Origin: an uncultured Clostridia bacterium
GTDB taxonomy: Bacteria; Bacillota; Clostridia; Oscillospirales; Ruminococcaceae
NCBI GenBank assembly: GCA_947632425.1
Contig: CANRPG010000138.1
Location: 1-5,491 of the forward strand
DNA: 5,491 nucleotides
Direction of reading: 5' to 3'
Each line of letters begins with the position of its first letter. Positions within the stretch are counted from its first letter, which is position 1. Shown here in pieces: positions 1-5,173 of this stretch. Below the pieces are notes generated by a model. The model was not told the origin of the DNA and made no database searches. It worked only from the letters and a program-made list of their open reading frames with translations. Made by a program: the position numbers and the translations under genes.

Positions 1-73
1 TGATGTTGAACTGACCTACGGCATACTTGCCCTCTCTTGCCTTGTTGAGCATATCCTTTGCAGAAACTAACAT
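1..73 (-). CDS. fba: Class II fructose-1,6-bisphosphate aldolase, N-terminal fragment
   Basis: Only the first 24 codons are present; the gene runs off the left edge. The peptide begins MLVSAKDMLNKAREGKYAVG and continues QFNI, which is the characteristic N-terminus of class II (zinc-dependent) fructose-bisphosphate aldolases. In that family this stretch forms the first helix and first barrel strand. The enzyme cleaves fructose-1,6-bisphosphate to glyceraldehyde-3-phosphate and dihydroxyacetone phosphate in cytosolic glycolysis, and runs in reverse in gluconeogenesis. The zinc-binding histidines lie outside the window, so the class is judged from N-terminal similarity alone. The start is fixed by a perfect AGGAGG seven bases upstream. 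A related class II aldolase, such as a tagatose-bisphosphate aldolase, is possible but less likely. The gene is divergent from the zinc-ribbon membrane protein gene. Confidence 0.85.
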   Translation of the reverse strand, partial: MLVSAKDMLNKAREGKYAVGQFNI

Positions 74-80
74 AAAAAAA

Positions 81-86
81 CCTCCT
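81..86 (-). promoter_or_regulatory. Ribosome binding site of fba
   Basis: On the minus strand this reads AGGAGG, followed by a 7-nt A/T spacer and the ATG at 73. It is a consensus Shine-Dalgarno site, as expected for a highly expressed glycolytic gene, and it settles the start codon. Confidence 0.85.
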
Positions 87-116
87 GTATGTCTTTTTGA
101 AAATGTTCATAAATAT

Positions 117-145
117 ATTATAACGTATCTTTCTGAAAATTGCAA
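117..145 (-). promoter_or_regulatory. Sigma-A-type promoter of fba
   Basis: Read leftwards, the -35 is TTGCAA (140-145) and the -10 is a perfect TATAAT (117-122), separated by exactly 17 bp. Transcription should begin near 109-111, giving a leader of about 37 nt before the fba ATG. The seven bases after the -35 are TTTTCAG, the same as in the divergent promoter at 234-262. The boxes are seen directly; their activity is inferred. Confidence 0.8.
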
Positions 146-156
146 TCCTTTCAGAA
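131..156. promoter_or_regulatory. Inverted repeat around the fba -35 box (candidate operator)
   Basis: Perfect 8-bp arms, TTCTGAAA (131-138) and TTTCAGAA (149-156), flank a 10-bp centre that contains the TTGCAA -35 box of fba. The repeat lies upstream of the predicted transcript start, so it would act as DNA rather than as an RNA hairpin. A dimeric regulator bound here would cover the -35. It does not match the CcpA or Rex consensus as I know them, and the regulator is unknown. AT-rich sequence makes chance repeats more likely, so confidence is moderate. Confidence 0.45.
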
Positions 157-233
157 GATTTTTTTGTGATAATTTTCTAATATGCGACAAATAATTTTGT
201 GTAAGATTGTTATATCTTTTATTTAAAAAACTA

Positions 234-262
234 TTGAAATTTTCAGCAGACTGTGTTATAAT
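234..262 (+). promoter_or_regulatory. Sigma-A-type promoter of the zinc-ribbon membrane protein gene
   Basis: The -35 is TTGAAA (234-239) and the -10 is a perfect TATAAT (257-262), with 17-bp spacing. The predicted start is near 269, leaving a leader of about 49 nt. It matches the fba promoter at 22 of 29 positions, including TTTTCAG immediately after the -35 and GTTATAAT at the -10. No second promoter is evident before the LUD gene, so this one probably drives both rightward genes. Confidence 0.8.
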
Positions 263-305
263 CTTATAGTAAACCATATTTAATAGATAAGTTTAAACAA
301 TGTTT

Positions 306-310
306 GGAGG
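306..310 (+). promoter_or_regulatory. Ribosome binding site that sets the start at 318
   Basis: GGAGG lies seven bases before the ATG at 318. An in-frame ATG at 300 overlaps this region and would place the site inside the coding sequence; the bases before 300 (AAGTTTAAACA) contain no Shine-Dalgarno match. The start at 318 is therefore preferred. Confidence 0.8.
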
Positions 311-317
311 AAAATTT

Positions 318-1946
318 ATGTTTGACAGATATTACCGCCCGTCAAAGCGCTTTTCCGCGGTAGGCATGATAAGCCTTATCGTGGCTTATATCGCACTGGG
401 CACGGCGCTTGCGTGGGTCTACCTGTGGATAAACAGACACTGTACCATAGTTATGCTGTGCGTTTTTGCCGCCCTCGGCTACGGTGCAGTAATGGGCTTT
501 GCCGGCAAGATGATAGTCAAGAAATTCAAGCTGCGCAATCCGACTATGGTGCTTTTAGCGCTCATCATCGGCATACTCGGCGCAACTTATGTAAAGTGGG
601 CTATGTATGTTCACTATGACTGGCAGATGATTGCCGATCAGTATGAAGAAGAAGATACTTTTGACAGCATAAGAGATGATATGAAGTCTGCCAACGCGTA
701 TGAGCTCTTTGAAATGTATTATGATTTTGAAGATGAAAACGGAAACCCTGCCGATTTTGACGAGACATGGGACTTTCTTCAGACAAATGCCTATACATAT
801 ATGAATGTTTTGTGCCTCACCAACGATGTGGATATAACCAGCCAGTTCAGTTCCTCTCAGATAGAGGAAATGAAAGACTGCAATCTGTATGAGTGGTACT
901 ATTATGACGTTATCCTCGGCGAGACAAAAGAGGAATGTAAAGCAAACGTTGAGAAGGCAAAGGCGATGAACGCCGCCGATTATATCGAGAATGTGAGAGA
1001 TATTGACCTTGAAGACTTTGTAGCAGATTATTACGGCACTATCGAAGTACCGTCTATCGGCAAAGTGCTCCTGCACCCCGGCGAGCTATGGTCAAGGATA
1101 AAAGAAATAAATGAAGTCGGCAGATGGTCATATTCTTCTTCGCCGTCATATTCATCAACAACTACAAACAGCGAGTCTGTCACGGGCGTTATGCTGTGGA
1201 TAGTATGGATAGCCGAGCTGTTTGTAATAAACTTCTTCGCTCTCACAATAGCATATTCGCAGGCTAAAGAGATATTTATAGAGCAGGATAACGACTGGGC
1301 GCAGACATATGATAACAACAGGCTCACATTCAATCCTATGAATGGCAATCAGCTCAAATCGATGCTTGAAATGTCGGGCGACAATGTATCAAATCTTGTG
1401 CCTGTGGCAGCTACGAGTCTCAGCGGCAGACCGTACTTAAAACTTACCTTCTCGCACGCAAGAGATTTCTCCGAAGTATATCTCAATGCTTACAGCATGA
1501 CCTATAACCACAAGAACAGAAACTATGTGTCGTCCAAGATATTCAAGGGCTTGAAGATAACCCCCAAGCAGGCGGGAATATTGCTTTCGATGTTTAACAT
1601 ACCGCCTCAGGGCAGAATAGCTTCCGACCCCGAATTTGTAGAGTGGCAGAGAAGCGGCGGCGCATCGGTTGGCGGCGGTTATCAGCAGACAAGCGCTGCC
1701 CCTCAGCAGACGGCTGCACCCATGCAGGAAGCTGTTGAGACCTGCGGCAGCTGCGGCGTTCAGATACCTGCCGGCAAGAAGTTCTGCCCCAACTGCGGCG
1801 CACCCGTTGAAAGACCTGCAACTTCAGCGCTTGACGGCGCGCTTGACAAGCAGTCGTTTGAGGCGTGGAAGAAAGCAAGAAGCGGCGGCAACGGCGACGA
1901 AATGGACAGCGTTTCTACCGACGATATAGATACTACAGATCTTTAA
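318..1946 (+). CDS. Four-pass membrane protein with C-terminal zinc ribbon, function unknown
   Basis: A 542-aa protein whose family I do not recognise beyond its zinc ribbon. Three hydrophobic segments lie at about 15-38, 43-63 and 76-98, with basic residues before the first (RPSKR) and after the second (KKFKLR). A strongly acidic, Tyr-rich domain follows (about 100-265, e.g. EEED at 110-113), then a Ser/Thr-rich linker (271-287) and a fourth membrane segment (290-313). Next come a roughly 130-residue soluble domain, a Gly/Gln/Ala/Pro linker (447-474) and a zinc ribbon with Cys476, Cys479, Cys490 and Cys493 (CxxC-10-CPNC). The tail is acidic. By the positive-inside rule, the N-terminus, the 2-3 loop and the C-terminal part are cytosolic, and the acidic domain is outside. 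This layout would suit a sensor or envelope-associated protein, but no catalytic motif is visible. The LUD gene lies 65 nt downstream. Confidence 0.85.
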   Translation: MFDRYYRPSKRFSAVGMISLIVAYIALGTALAWVYLWINRHCTIVMLCVFAALGYGAVMGFAGKMIVKKFKLRNPTMVLLALIIGILGATYVKWAMYVHYDWQMIADQYEEEDTFDSIRDDMKSANAYELFEMYYDFEDENGNPADFDETWDFLQTNAYTYMNVLCLTNDVDITSQFSSSQIEEMKDCNLYEWYYYDVILGETKEECKANVEKAKAMNAADYIENVRDIDLEDFVADYYGTIEVPSIGKVLLHPGELWSRIKEINEVGRWSYSSSPSYSSTTTNSESVTGVMLWIVWIAELFVINFFALTIAYSQAKEIFIEQDNDWAQTYDNNRLTFNPMNGNQLKSMLEMSGDNVSNLVPVAATSLSGRPYLKLTFSHARDFSEVYLNAYSMTYNHKNRNYVSSKIFKGLKITPKQAGILLSMFNIPPQGRIASDPEFVEWQRSGGASVGGGYQQTSAAPQQTAAPMQEAVETCGSCGVQIPAGKKFCPNCGAPVERPATSALDGALDKQSFEAWKKARSGGNGDEMDSVSTDDIDTTDL

Positions 1947-1952
1947 AAAACC

Positions 1953-1983
1953 ACGGTGGCGGCGCGTTTTGTGCCGTCACTGT
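1953..1983 (+). other. Intercistronic hairpin between the membrane protein and LUD genes
   Basis: ACGGTGGCGGC (1953-1963) can pair with GCCGTCACTGT (1973-1983): 11 continuous pairs including two G-U in the rightward transcript, around a 9-nt loop. It begins six bases after the stop codon. Rightwards it is followed only by CTTTA, so it is at best a weak terminator and may reduce expression of the downstream gene or protect an mRNA end. Leftwards the stem is followed by GG and six T, so it could stop antisense transcription entering from the right. Confidence 0.55.
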
Positions 1984-1998
1984 CTTTAGTATATTGAC

Positions 1999-2004
1999 AG
2001 GAGG
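1999..2004 (+). promoter_or_regulatory. Ribosome binding site of the LUD gene
   Basis: AGGAGG with 7-nt spacing to the ATG at 2012. It decides the start: the open frame extends upstream to 1865, but that extension overlaps the end of the preceding gene and carries no comparable ribosome site at its start. Confidence 0.85.
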
Positions 2005-2011
2005 AACACTT

Positions 2012-2662
2012 ATGGATAACAACGTAAAAACCATCATCAAAAAACGCTTGGAGCGCACCGCAGAGGCTCTTCGTAAAAACAATATGGCAGCGTATGTCTG
2101 CGATACCAAAGAAGACGCGCTGAAACTTGTAGAGCAGCTTATGCCGCAAGGCTCGTCTGTCGGCTGCGGCGGCACGATGAGTATGCAGGAATGCGGCGTT
2201 GCAGACCTTGTAAAGTCTGGCAAATATAACTTTATAGACCGCACAAAGTGGGAGAATACCGACGAATGCTATAAAGAAATGTATGGCGCTGACTTCTTCA
2301 TTTCCTCGTCAAATGCCGTTACCGAGAGCGGTCTGCTATATAACGTTGACGGCAACTCAAACCGCGTTTCGATGATAGCATACGGCCCTAAAAAAGTCAT
2401 AATGCTGGTAGGGTATAATAAAATAGTGCACAGCCTCGATGATGCCGTAAGACGCGTTAAAGAGATAGCCGCACCTGCAAACTGCGTAAGGCTGGGCTGC
2501 AATACATACTGCGCCGAAAAAGGGGAGTGCATGGGAATTGACGGCGGCATGATCGACGGCTGCAAAGGCGATACCATATGCTGCAACTTTCTCATCTCAG
2601 CCAAACAGCGTCAAAAAGACCGCATAAACGTGATACTAGTCGCCGAAGAACTGGGGTATTAA
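2012..2662 (+). CDS. LUD-domain (DUF162, LutC-related) protein with C-terminal cysteine cluster
   Basis: A 216-aa cytosolic protein of the stand-alone LUD family, often annotated as lactate utilization protein. Family features seen are an N-terminal helical segment, the glycine-rich GCGGTMSM motif (51-58), the SSNAVTESG motif (99-107), DGNSNRV (113-119) and GPKKVIMLVGYNKIV (125-139). The C-terminal part has Cys158, 163, 167, 173, 184, 190 and 191. Clostridial relatives carry a comparable PC-G-C-DC-IC pattern that could bind metal or an Fe-S cluster. Here a short glycine-rich stretch (GIDGGMIDG, 175-183) separates two of the cysteines. LutC is part of the LutABC lactate oxidation complex, but no lutA or lutB is in the window, and the biochemical role of solo LUD proteins is not settled. 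It is probably cotranscribed with the membrane protein gene upstream. Confidence 0.85.
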   Translation: MDNNVKTIIKKRLERTAEALRKNNMAAYVCDTKEDALKLVEQLMPQGSSVGCGGTMSMQECGVADLVKSGKYNFIDRTKWENTDECYKEMYGADFFISSSNAVTESGLLYNVDGNSNRVSMIAYGPKKVIMLVGYNKIVHSLDDAVRRVKEIAAPANCVRLGCNTYCAEKGECMGIDGGMIDGCKGDTICCNFLISAKQRQKDRINVILVAEELGY

Positions 2663-2675
2663 AACCGCATAAAAT

Positions 2676-2712
2676 AAGAGCCAAGGCTTTGCTGCCGTGG
2701 CTCTTTCTTTTT
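2676..2712. terminator. Bidirectional intrinsic terminator between convergent genes
   Basis: AAGAGCCA (2676-2683) pairs with TGGCTCTT (2698-2705). After one mismatch, GGC (2685-2687) pairs with GCC (2694-2696) around a 6-nt loop. Rightwards the stem is followed by TCTTTTT, which ends the LUD transcript 14 nt after its stop. Leftwards it is followed by ATTTTAT, a weaker T tract that can end the pepF transcript; the small gene's stop codon (2711-2713) lies just before the stem. Confidence 0.85.
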
Positions 2713-3025
2713 ATATGTCTTTTGTGAATATGTCTGGCACACCCTGCGCTGAAAGCTCCGAGCGCTGCTGAGGCGTTAGCGGCAGTACACACCCTTTGCC
2801 GCTGACAGGGTATTTGCCGCTTTCAATATCTGCGTAAAGACCGCCAACATATTCAAGCCAGCGGCTCGCGTATTTTTCGGGGTTTATCACCTTGAAAAAA
2901 TCATATCCGCCTGCGCTGTAAAATGCCGTCAGCGCATCTTCAAGGCAGTCAAAACAGCCGCTTGGAAGTGTGAAATCTTTGCTATCCCACTGTGCATACC
3001 CTACTTTATCCGCAGTTTCGAGCAT
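2711..3025 (-). CDS. Small hypothetical protein coupled to pepF
   Basis: A 104-aa protein that I do not recognise. It appears soluble: no signal peptide or membrane segment, many aromatic residues (e.g. YDFFK at 41-45, RWLEYVGGLYAD at 55-66) and three cysteines (24, 27, 79) with CFDC at 24-27. That single CxxC is not enough to claim metal binding. The start is well supported: the ATG lies three bases after the pepF stop, and GGAGGAG (3032-3038) sits inside the last pepF codons with 6-nt spacing. It is therefore almost certainly translated from the pepF mRNA, and its level is likely tied to PepF. The stop codon touches the shared terminator, making this the last gene of the leftward unit. A helper or unrelated housekeeping role cannot be told apart from sequence alone. 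Confidence 0.75.
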   Translation of the reverse strand: MLETADKVGYAQWDSKDFTLPSGCFDCLEDALTAFYSAGGYDFFKVINPEKYASRWLEYVGGLYADIESGKYPVSGKGCVLPLTPQQRSELSAQGVPDIFTKDI

Positions 3026-3028
3026 TTT

Positions 3029-4831
3029 TTACTCCTCCATCAGGCTTTCCATTTCGTCAAGCAGCTCGCCCATAAGCGCAATTGCCTCGTTTATCGGCTG
3101 CGCAGTCGCCATGTCAACGCCTGCACCGCGCAAAAGCTCGATAGGCGTTTTGCTGCATCCGCCTTTCAGAAAGTCTTTGTAATGCTCTGCCGCCTCTTTG
3201 CCGCCTTGAAGTATCTTCTGTGAAAGCGCAATGGCAGCCGCATAGCCGGTAGAGTATTGATATACATAAAAATTGTAGTAAAAATGCGGTATTCTTGCCC
3301 ACTCCATGGCAATTTCTTCGTCAATAACTATGTCATCGCCGAAGTACAGCTTGTTTAGATCTCTGTAAATGTCGCGCAGAACTTCTTCGGTAAGGCTCTC
3401 GCCGCGCTGTGTCATCTCGTTGATTTTCAGCTCAAACTCCGCAAACATCGTCTGCCTGAAAAGCGTCGTGCGAAACTGCTCCAGAAAGTAGTTTATCAGA
3501 AACGCCCTGCGCTTTTTGTCGGTTGACTTTTTCAGAAGATACTGCATAAGCAAAGCTTCGTTGCAGGTAGATGCCACTTCCGCCACAAAAATAACATAGT
3601 CGCTGTATGTCACAGGCTGATTTTTGTTTGAAAGATATGAGTGTATCGCGTGTCCCATTTCGTGCGCCACGGTAAACTCGCTGTCAAGCGTGCCGCTGTA
3701 GTTGAGAAGAACGAACGGGTGAACGCGCGCTCCTGCCGAGTACGCCCCCGAGCATTTTCCCTCGTTTTCGTAAACATCGCACCAGCCAGAAGAAAATCCC
3801 TCGTCAAGTATCGCGATATAGTCTTCGCCCAGCACCGAAAGCGCATCTTTTATCTCTGTTTTCGCATCTTCGTAAGATATCTTCACATCGCACTCTGAAA
3901 CTATCGGCGTGTAAAGGTCGTAAAAATGCAGCTCGTCAACGCCAAGCAGTTTCTTTCTCAGGCGTACATATCTGTACATCTGCCCCATATTCGCGTGTAC
4001 TGCTTCTATCAGATTTTTGTACACCGAAACGGGTATCTCGTTGCCGTCAAGCGCCGCCTCAAGCGCAGAGGGGTACTTTCTCGCTTTTGCAATAAAGTCA
4101 AGCTTTTTGGTCTGCGCACTAAGAGTTGCAGCCATGGTGTTCTTAAAAGAAGTATAAGTGCTGTACATTGATTTGAACGCACTTTCGCGCAGTTTTCTGT
4201 CAGGCGACTGCATGAGCGAAATATATGTGCCGTGCGTTACCTGATGCGCCTTGCCCTCGCTGTCCATAGCATCGGGGAATTTCAGATCGGCATCAGAAAA
4301 CATATTGAATATATTTTCGGGCGACTGTCCAAGCTCAGCCGAAAGCGAAAGTATGCGTTCCTCGGCATCAGAAAGTATGTGTTCCCTCTGTCTGCGTATG
4401 CGAGTGAGAGCCAGACTGTAAAGCTCCAGCCGCGGCTCTTGTTTGTAAAATTCCTCCAGCGTTTGATCGCTTATCGAAACTATCTCGGGCGACATAAACG
4501 AACAGCGGCTGTTCAGCTGAACGATAACAGACATCAGTCTGCCGCACAGATCCTGATACTTAGAAACGCGCGTGTCCTCGTCCGATTTTCTCTGTGCGTA
4601 GTTTATAAGGGAATCGGCAACAACGCTTATTTTGTCGTCGCACTGCAAACAGTCATATAAAGCCTGCGCGCTCTGCGAAAGTTTTCCTTTGTAGTTTTCA
4701 AGCTCCTCGCCGTATGCCGCAAGCTTTTTCAGATCTTCCTCCCAAGCCTCATCGGTGGGGTATAGGTCATTTATCGCCCATTTTGTTTCGTCGGGCAATT
4801 CGCTCCTTTGCGGTACTCTGTTTTCAGCCAT
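3029..4831 (-). CDS. pepF: Oligoendopeptidase F (M3B family zinc metallopeptidase)
   Basis: A 600-aa protein, the usual full length for PepF. It hydrolyses medium-sized oligopeptides in the cytosol and takes part in peptide recycling and nutrition. The N-terminus has the family pattern RSELPDETKWAINDLYPTDE (9-28). The catalytic zinc site is HEMGH (His390, Glu391, His394), with the third ligand probably Glu418 in VAEVAST, spaced as in the M3 family. Upstream is the conserved SGAYSAGARVHPFVLLNY stretch (361-378), which helps form the substrate cleft. The C-terminal aromatic region around IPHFYYNFYVYQYSTGYAAA (514-533) is also typical. No signal peptide is present. The start has AGGAG at 7-nt spacing. 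A separate promoter lies just upstream, in the gap after the FeoB-associated gene, and a coupled small gene follows. Codons look intact throughout. Confidence 0.95.
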   Translation of the reverse strand: MAENRVPQRSELPDETKWAINDLYPTDEAWEEDLKKLAAYGEELENYKGKLSQSAQALYDCLQCDDKISVVADSLINYAQRKSDEDTRVSKYQDLCGRLMSVIVQLNSRCSFMSPEIVSISDQTLEEFYKQEPRLELYSLALTRIRRQREHILSDAEERILSLSAELGQSPENIFNMFSDADLKFPDAMDSEGKAHQVTHGTYISLMQSPDRKLRESAFKSMYSTYTSFKNTMAATLSAQTKKLDFIAKARKYPSALEAALDGNEIPVSVYKNLIEAVHANMGQMYRYVRLRKKLLGVDELHFYDLYTPIVSECDVKISYEDAKTEIKDALSVLGEDYIAILDEGFSSGWCDVYENEGKCSGAYSAGARVHPFVLLNYSGTLDSEFTVAHEMGHAIHSYLSNKNQPVTYSDYVIFVAEVASTCNEALLMQYLLKKSTDKKRRAFLINYFLEQFRTTLFRQTMFAEFELKINEMTQRGESLTEEVLRDIYRDLNKLYFGDDIVIDEEIAMEWARIPHFYYNFYVYQYSTGYAAAIALSQKILQGGKEAAEHYKDFLKGGCSKTPIELLRGAGVDMATAQPINEAIALMGELLDEMESLMEE

Positions 4832-4838
4832 AATATCA

Positions 4839-4843
4839 CTCCT
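4839..4843 (-). promoter_or_regulatory. Ribosome binding site of pepF
   Basis: AGGAG on the minus strand, seven bases before the ATG at 4831. Confidence 0.8.
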
Positions 4844-4860
4844 AAAAGGTTACTAATAAC

Positions 4861-4889
4861 AGTATACCACGCTTTTTTAAAAACTTCAA
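4861..4889 (-). promoter_or_regulatory. Promoter of pepF
   Basis: Read leftwards, TTGAAG (4884-4889) and TATACT (4861-4866) are separated by 17 bp. The predicted start is near 4853-4855, giving a leader of roughly 23 nt. A 14-bp near-palindrome with a CCGCGG core (4888-4901) abuts the -35. I see no clear terminator between the FeoB-associated gene and this promoter, so read-through from the iron genes into pepF is possible. Confidence 0.75.
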
Positions 4890-4899
4890 TACCGCGGCA

Positions 4900-5061
4900 T
4901 TATTTTTTGTTCCCATGGCAGGCAGACGAGTTCGGGCAGCAGCCGCAGTTGCAGCCGCAGCTTTTCTTGCCTTTTTTCTTGTCCTTTACTATAGACATTA
5001 TTATACCGATAACTATCGCGGCCAGCACGATAATCACCGCCACAGTTCCCAAGTATTCCAT
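4900..5061 (-). CDS. FeoB-associated Cys-rich membrane protein
   Basis: A 53-aa protein with one membrane helix (about 4-25), then a basic stretch KDKKKGKK (26-33) and a short cysteine-rich tail: Cys35, 37, 39, 41, 42 and 48, plus His49. This is the layout of the FeoB-associated Cys-rich membrane protein family found next to feoB in Clostridia. The basic stretch after the helix places the cysteine tail in the cytosol. There it could receive or buffer ferrous iron entering through FeoB, but this role is inferred. The start at 5061 is chosen because GGGAG (5071-5075) lies nine bases upstream. In-frame ATGs at 5070 and 5124 are rejected: one abuts the ribosome site, and the other has no ribosome site and falls inside a hairpin arm. 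feoB ends 112 nt upstream. Confidence 0.88.
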   Translation of the reverse strand: MEYLGTVAVIIVLAAIVIGIIMSIVKDKKKGKKSCGCNCGCCPNSSACHGNKK

Positions 5062-5070
5062 AATACGCAT

Positions 5071-5075
5071 CTCCC
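5071..5075 (-). promoter_or_regulatory. Ribosome binding site of the FeoB-associated gene
   Basis: GGGAG on the minus strand, 9 nt from the ATG at 5061. It separates the real start from the in-frame ATG at 5070, which directly abuts it. It begins 11 nt after the large hairpin at 5087-5127 in the transcript. Confidence 0.65.
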
Positions 5076-5086
5076 GTTTGTATAGT

Positions 5087-5127
5087 GTTATAACGCCCTC
5101 TGCCATTGCGACAGAAGACGTCATAAC
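5087..5127 (-). other. Long RNA hairpin between feoB and its partner gene
   Basis: In the leftward transcript, GTTATGACGTCTTCTGTC (5127-5110) pairs with GGCAGAGGGCGTTATAAC (5104-5087) across 18 continuous positions, with a 5-nt loop GCAAT. Fourteen pairs are Watson-Crick and four are G-U. The same four are A-C mismatches on the plus strand, so the fold favours the strand that is transcribed here. No T tract follows, so it is unlikely to be an intrinsic terminator. It could be an RNase-resistant end, a processing site that sets the ratio of FeoB to its partner, or a translation control element. No known riboswitch class is recognised. Confidence 0.65.
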
Positions 5128-5173
5128 TGCTGTTTTGTTTTGTATGATGAAGAGATCTTTTAGCTTTATTATA

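Noticed and set aside
187..200. Small inverted repeat ACAAA-TAAT-TTTGT
   Set aside because: Five-bp arms in AT-rich sequence, away from both promoter cores, are likely chance.
300..317. Six-codon N-terminal extension of the zinc-ribbon membrane protein from an ATG at 300
   Set aside because: No ribosome site precedes 300, while GGAGG sits at the right distance before the ATG at 318.
555..1076. 173-codon minus-strand open frame inside the membrane protein gene
   Set aside because: Shadow of the real gene; the sense frame has coherent membrane segments and a zinc ribbon, and the antisense frame has no ribosome site or promoter.
1967..1995. Possible promoter for the LUD gene (TATATT at 1990-1995)
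   Set aside because: No acceptable -35 at 15-18 bp, and the predicted transcript start would fall inside the ribosome site.
1865..2011. 49-codon upstream extension of the LUD gene
   Set aside because: It overlaps the preceding gene in another frame, reads as low-complexity Arg-rich sequence and lacks a ribosome site. AGGAGG precedes the ATG at 2012, and the family N-terminus fits that start.
4232..4660. 142-codon plus-strand open frame inside pepF
   Set aside because: Antisense shadow of a well-conserved pepF region, with no supporting signals.
5062..5124. 21-codon N-terminal extension of the FeoB-associated protein
   Set aside because: The ATG at 5124 has no ribosome site and falls inside the hairpin arm. 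Family members are about 50 residues long and begin just before the helix.
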